The position numbers and the translations under genes were made by a program. Below the pieces are notes generated by a model that searched no databases, was not told where the DNA came from, and saw only the letters and a program-made list of their open reading frames with translations. Shown here in pieces: positions 59,169 through 64,000 of a stretch of 64,000 nucleotides of DNA. The stretch is from Morinoia aosen (taxonomy: Eukaryota > Arthropoda > Malacostraca > Amphipoda > Talitridae), in contig CM059570.1 of assembly GCA_030386875.1 (NCBI GenBank), positions 30,867,422-30,931,421 of the forward strand, read 5' to 3'. Position 1 is the first letter of the stretch. Each line of letters begins with the position of its first letter.

Positions 59169-59403
59169 TTGACACGTTTCCTGCAATGGGTTAAACTGAA
59201 GTTCAATATTCAGTTTAAGTTTAGAGTCAATTGTAGTAAGTAATTCTGAAAATAGGAAACACTTATTAACTGGATCGTGCCTGCATATATAGCTTTTCAT
59301 TTAGTATTTATAAAAATTGAGCTTCTAACTACAGGTCGGTCAGTAGCATTATGAAGATCACCTCAGTGACCACCGGTGGGTCCCTTCACAAGTAATGTGT
59401 TAA
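59169..59403 (+). mobile_element. TTAA-flanked piggyBac-like MITE, copy I
   Basis: This copy is about 235 bp. The left border is TTGACACGTTTCCTGCAATG, with TTGA for TTAA; the right border is AATGTGTTAA. Its body is closest to copy A, and both share CAGTGACCACCGGTGGGTCC. Confidence 0.8.
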
Positions 59404-60060
59404 GGAGGCTTTAACTAACTAATCTAATCTAATTTAGTTTCAAGACATTTATTCATTGACGATGTATCCATTTCACTCTACGGCACTTGGTGAGTAACAT
59501 TCATATTTGAGCAATGCAATGAATCACTACACCCCTAAGCTCTATGAATCACTAATGCTATGAATCGCTAAGCAATGAATCAATGTTTGAGGAACAGTTT
59601 CTGCATCGCGTATTTTGCGTGAGTTTTACGTATATCTTTACTTGCATGCAGAAGTTGTTTGTTGTTACAGAATTTTTTGACTCTATCAGATTCAGGACTT
59701 GAGAGCCTTCAAAGACTAGGCAAATTGAAATAAAATTAATCATCCTAAAATGAGCAAATTAGAAAGAATTAACCCCAATTTTTTGCGGTTTTGAAACCCA
59801 AAAATCAAAAGGAAGAATATTTTTTCCATAAATTATTTCTTATTTAGCTAAGAAACGACTTCACTCTTGAGTTGGTTTCAAAAAGGTTCCTGTTATTTCT
59901 GTACTTCCTTTTGGTTGAGGCTTTTATGAATAACAACCAACAACATTTATTTCTACTCGGGGTCATGAAGAGTGTTTCCCCTCATACATTGATAAAGCAT
60001 TCCGGAATTAGATCTAAAAACAAGGGTTTGTCGTAAGCAACTTAGGACTAATGTGATGAC
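59404..60060. other. No recognisable feature
   Basis: Unique AT-rich sequence. Confidence 0.45.
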
Positions 60061-60064
60061 ATTG

Positions 60065-60320
60065 AAGTCTCAGGTTGTTGCTCAGCGCGCGCGGGAGCTT
60101 GTGGCAAAAATATCTAAAAATCCACGGACGGAAATTCAAATCACAATAAGAGCATAAAACCGTTTAGTTGCTTGCTATTCTAAGGCGATTAATCTTCTAC
60201 TTTTGTTGTTGTTCAGCGCCCGTAGGTGTGTGAGGTATAAATACTTGAAAATACATCAAAAAAATGAAATTCATATTGTAATAAGAGCACAAAGTCCTTT
60301 AGTCGTTTGCTAAGGCGTAT
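60065..60320. repeat. ~125-bp two-copy duplication
   Basis: The shared blocks are TTGTTGNTCAGCGC, GAAATTCANATNNTAATAAG and AGAGCANAAANNNTTTAGT. Confidence 0.6.
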
Positions 60321-60884
60321 GACAGATATGCAATCAGATGCTGCATTTAAATCATTTTAAAAATATCTTAGCTATATTACACCACACACAATTACAGGAA
60401 GGAAATTGCTGTCATTTTACAAAGTTAACTGCTGTAAAAATGTGTGCGGTATTACAAGGGCTTTGTTGTAATATAAATAACATGTGATATAACATCCTGT
60501 TACAACAATAACAGGACATGTAATATAACATTGGCTGTGCATCGACACAGACGTAATGTCCGCTAATACAGCAGCTTTCACGTAGTTATGACAGTTACGC
60601 GGGCTGCAATAATTCCGTCAGTGAACTCCCCTGAATAGCTCCGTACTGCTGTGCGTAACTTATAGGAAACTATTTGACTCCAGGCACTATTTTCTGCAGC
60701 AGTGCGTGTGCAGTTTTCTCTGTTCTGAACTATTGGCACAAAGTACAGCTCTGACGGGCTTGAACTGCAGTTCACAACTGCATTCACTGCAGTTCATAAT
60801 TGCATTCACTGCGCCAAACTGAACAATACAACTGAAGACTGCGCCAATTTGTGCCTGAACAGAGCCCCTCACTACTACTGCTGT
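60321..60884. other. No recognisable gene
   Basis: Contains short repeats of ACATGTAATATAAC (60470-60530) and of CTGCATTCACTGCAGTTCA (60760-60815). Confidence 0.45.
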
Positions 60885-61885
60885 CCCTCTCATGCCCATC
60901 AATGCCACTGCCGTCCCTCTTATGCCCCTCACTTGCACTGGAGCTGTCCCTCTCAAGCCCCTCACTGGCACTGGAGCTGTCCCTCTCATGCCCTTCACTT
61001 GCCCCGGAGCTGTCTCTCTTATGCCCCTCACTTGCACTGGAGCTGTCCCTCTCAGACCCCTCACTTGCACTGGAGCTGTCTCTCTTATGCCCCTCACTTG
61101 CACTGGAGCTGTCCCTCTCATGCGCTTCACTGGCACTGGAGCTGTCTCTCTTATGCCCCTTACTTGCACTGGAACTGTCCCTCTCATACCCCTCACTTGC
61201 ACTGGAGCTGTCTCTCTTATGCCCCTCACTTGCACTGGAGCTGTCCCTCTCATACCCCTCACTTGCACTGGAGCTGTCTCTCTTATGCCCCTCACTTGCA
61301 CTGGAGCTGTCCCTCTCATACCCCTCACTTGCACTGGAGCTGTCTCTCTCATGCCCCTCACTTGCACTGGAGCTGTCCCTCTCATACCCCTCACTTGCAC
61401 TGGAGCTGTCTCTCTTATGCCCCTCACTTGCACTGGAGCTGTCCCTCTCATACCCCTCACTTGCACTGGAGCTGTCTCTCTTATGCCCCTCACTTGCACT
61501 GGAGCTGTCCCTCTCATACCCCTCACTTGCACTGGAGCTGTCTCTCTTATGCCCCTCACTTGCACTGGAGCTGTCCCTCTCATACCCCTCACTTGCACTG
61601 GAGCTGTCTCTCTTATGCCCCTCACTTGCACTGGAGCTGTCCCTCTCATCCCCTCACTTGCACTGGAGCTGTCTCTCTTATGCCCCTTACTTGCACTGGA
61701 GCTGTCCCTCTCATGCGCTTCACTGGCACTGGAGCTGTCCCTCTTATGCCCCTTACTTGCACTGGAGCTGTCCCTCTCATGCGCTTCACTGGCACTGGAG
61801 CTGTCCCTCTTATGCCCCTTACTTGCACTGGAGCTGTCCCTCTCATGCGCTTCACTGGCACTGGAGCTGTCCCTCTCAAGCCCTC
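60885..61885. repeat. 33-bp minisatellite (66-bp alternating), ~30 copies
   Basis: The unit contains CCCCTCACTTGCACTGGAGC and TGTCCCTCTCATA, alternating with TGTCTCTCTTATG to make 66-bp pairs; at the 3' end the pair changes to a GCGCTTCACTGGCAC form. Four frames (320-390 codons) stay open. These are the longest open frames in the window, and none is a gene. Confidence 0.97.
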
Positions 61886-62384
61886 ACTGGCACAACAGCA
61901 TCGTTGTGTAGCTACGTGGCTGGTGAATGCAGGTGAATGGCAACGCTTTATCCTGCAAGATGAACTTGAAATCATAAATGAGTTCTCATCTCTCATCTTT
62001 TCGAATTGCATCAGAAATTAGCAATGGGGAGCTTCAAGCTGGAAGAGCAGCTGCAAATAACTGGAAGACTTTTAACAAATAAATTCTGTCATTTACTATG
62101 CATTTTCATTTTAGAAGGTAGATTTTGCTTAGTAAGCAGTTTTAATATAAAGTTAAAGAACCTTAACGTTTTAATTCCATTGTATTTTTCAGACTGAACT
62201 TTATTTGAAGAAGAGATACTCGCAACATATCCTTCAGAAAATGTGAATTTCTTTTTCATAGCGTTTATTTTAAGTATAAGATCAGCTTGCGTTTGAATGT
62301 TCCCTCGAGTGTAGTGCTGAAACATCGAATTTGAATACATAATTAATTTTAGGCCGCAATATTATTTGATGCAATGTTAGTACA
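61886..62384. other. No recognisable feature
   Basis: Unique AT-rich sequence. Confidence 0.45.
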
Positions 62385-62517
62385 TCACTACATCACTGAT
62401 TTTAGGTTCATTTTAGAGCTACGTTTACGGATGCACACCACCAATGTTATCACCATCTTAGTTATGCTTAGATAACCACACATCACTAATTTTAGCACCA
62501 TCTTCGTTATACGTAGA
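62385..62517. repeat. 45-bp repeat, ~3 degenerate copies
   Basis: Contains AGATAACCACACATCACTAA and TTTTAGCACCATCTTCGTTA. Same family as 63435-63685, and the two arrays bracket the RT fragment. Confidence 0.8.
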
Positions 62518-62897
62518 TTTAACAATTTTACCACAGGTGATACAGAGGTAGAATTTTTCTCAAGTCTAGTACAATGGTCAGAGTTGAGTATAGCTACCTG
62601 TGGGCCCGAACAAGTTCCGAGACTTCTAGGGCATCCTACCATCACGTTATTCTAAGGTGTACAATAATGTTTAACCTAGTTCACTTAACCTAGTTTCGCA
62701 TTAGACTGATCATTGAGATAATTAACTCGATATTTTATGCTGTATTTTACAATATAGGTCAAATCGTCTATATTCAACAGTATGTTCGATAAAACGATTT
62801 AAGAGCAGACTGAAGATCGCTTATGTTACCCATGGTAAGTTACATTATCAGGACCAGACATGTAGGAGGCAAGATTTTACATGGTGATCTTACATGA
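62518..62897 (-). other. Probable 3'UTR of the non-LTR element
   Basis: This stretch follows the RT stop codon on the minus strand. The block CCACAGGTGATACAGAGGTA at about 62531 recurs at 7385-7404, as expected for a dispersed 3' tail of a retrotransposon. No clear poly(A) was seen. Confidence 0.4.
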
Positions 62898-63394
62898 CTA
62901 GTATTCTGAAAGGAAGTGAGACTCAAGATGTCTTTTGAATACTTTGTAAGAATTAATTTCACGGATCTCCGCAGGTATTGAGTTCCAAGTTTTAGTTCCA
63001 ACGAAGAGGATACTGTGTTGCGCCCGGGCCTTTGAATAATAAGGAAGCATGAATTTACTTCTATTTCGGGTTAAATGGTCGTCATGACCAGTTTGCGCAG
63101 TTAATAATTGTTTTAGGCTATTGTCGCCATCATTTCTTGATGTTTTGTAAATGAAATTACAAATGGAGATTTTGTAGAGATCCGAAAGTTTAAGTATTTG
63201 TAAATTTTTGAATGAATCATTTGTGTGAGCATTATATTCTAGGTTCTTTACCGCTCTGATAGCTCTTTTCTGCAGAGTAAAATTTTGTTGGGTGTTCTTT
63301 TATCAGTTCCGTGCCATGCTTCTATTCCGTATTGCAAGTGTGGAGAAATGAGCGTTTGGTAGAGCATTTTTAATACTGTTTTAGGCAGAAAATT
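62898..63394 (-). pseudogene. Non-LTR retrotransposon reverse transcriptase, C-terminal fragment
   Basis: The minus strand reads NFLPKTVLKMLYQTLISPHL, then QYGIEAWHGTD, the 'thumb' end of a CR1/jockey-group RT. After a one-base frameshift in a T run near 63282 it continues LQKRAIRAVKNLEYNAHT, DLYKISICNFIYKTSRNDGD, KARAQHSILFVGTKTWNSIP and AEIRE to a TAG at 62898-62900. W-N-S-I-P-x-E-I-R is the typical tail of these ORF2 proteins. The catalytic palm (YADD) is absent, replaced upstream by the 45-bp array. It is a 5'-truncated dead copy; the clade is tentative. Confidence 0.85.
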
Positions 63395-63434
63395 TTAAAC
63401 TTTATTTAGGATTCCGATGGATTTTGATAATTTA

Positions 63435-63685
63435 AAATTAATAGATAACCACACATCACCAATTTTAGCACCATCTCCGTTATACTTAGATAACCACACA
63501 TCACCAATTTTAGTACCATCTTAGTTATACTTAGATAACCACACACCAACAATTTTAGCACCATCTTAGTTATACCTAGATAACCACACATCACTAATTT
63601 TAGTACCATCTCAGTTATACTTAGATAACCACAAACCAACAATTTTAGCACCATCTTAGTTATACATAGATACGCACTTCATTAA
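63435..63685. repeat. 45-bp repeat, ~6 copies
   Basis: The unit contains AGATAACCACACATCACCAA and TTTTAGCACCATCTTAGTTA. On the minus strand it sits immediately upstream of the RT fragment. Confidence 0.92.
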
Positions 63686-64000
63686 TTTTAGGCTCATCAT
63701 TATTGAACCTGAATTACTGCAGAATTTTCTAGGTATAATATTATATTAAATTTTCAAAGGCATGTAACCAGGCGTTCTTATTTTTGAAATAGAGTCGTTC
63801 ATAATATTTGCTTGGCCAAAAGCTAGCGACTTGGCATGAAAAAGCACCGCGGTGTAGCGCTCGTGAGGAGCTGGAAACTTCCGAGAAGTAAAGCATTGAT
63901 GTTAGGAATAACGATCTAAGCGTCGTTCATCTTCCATTTATTTCCATTATCCTTCCATAACTGACCATTGATTGTAAAATGTTAAAGATGGCGGACATTT
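63686..64000. other. No recognisable feature to window end
   Basis: Unique AT-rich sequence. Confidence 0.45.

Noticed and set aside
60849..62021. 390-codon plus-strand frame and overlapping 320-361-codon frames
   Set aside because: They are 11-residue repeats from a 33-bp minisatellite. Four frames on both strands are equally open, with no unique domain, splice or promoter context.

Overview
The window is eukaryotic nuclear DNA, most likely from an arthropod. A malacostracan crustacean such as an amphipod is my guess, from style rather than proof. It is AT-rich and dominated by non-coding minisatellites. There are no bacterial-type operons, and nearly all long open frames are artefacts of tandem repeats whose unit length is a multiple of 3 (21, 33, 36, 48 bp).

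The one gene I can reconstruct with confidence is easy to miss because its exons are small and widely spaced. It is a five-exon plus-strand gene: promoter and exon 1 at 14549-14644, exon 2 at 37701-37891, exon 3 at 40836-40969, exon 4 at 43010-43098, exon 5 at 44572-44638. All four introns are GT-AG and every junction keeps frame. The exons total 495 nt and give a 164-residue secreted protein that is essentially a signal peptide plus one Reeler domain. This is the architecture of arthropod 'putative defense protein' (Hdd11/Noduler-like). Intron 1 is about 23 kb.

Around and inside this gene lie more than 30 tandem arrays with units of 19 to about 120 bp. Several start or stop within tens of bases of an exon. 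The array before exon 2 even carries copies of the exon 2 acceptor, one of which would add exactly 33 stop-free codons.

Mobile-element content: nine copies of a ~228-bp TTAA-flanked piggyBac-like MITE (400, 15747, ~24770, 33552, 34127, 40546, 52738, 54648, 59169); two opposite-facing 225/227-bp non-autonomous Helitrons (16123-16347, 18574-18800) with TC and hairpin-CTAG ends; three copies of a 108-bp foldback element, one split by ~430 bp; a 160-bp TIR MITE (54279-54438); a decayed DDE transposase fragment (54860-55148); and the C-terminal end of a non-LTR retrotransposon reverse transcriptase (62898-63394, minus). Large palindromes occur at 13331-13474, 43257-43768 (in intron 4) and 58712-58988.

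Layout: 1-14.5 kb, intergenic with minisatellites and MITEs; 14.5-44.9 kb, the Reeler gene with repeat-filled introns; 45-52.6 kb, long homogeneous arrays (79, 50, 73 and 22 bp units); 52.7-64 kb, transposon remnants plus 46-, 33- and 45-bp arrays. I found no tRNA, rRNA or CRISPR.
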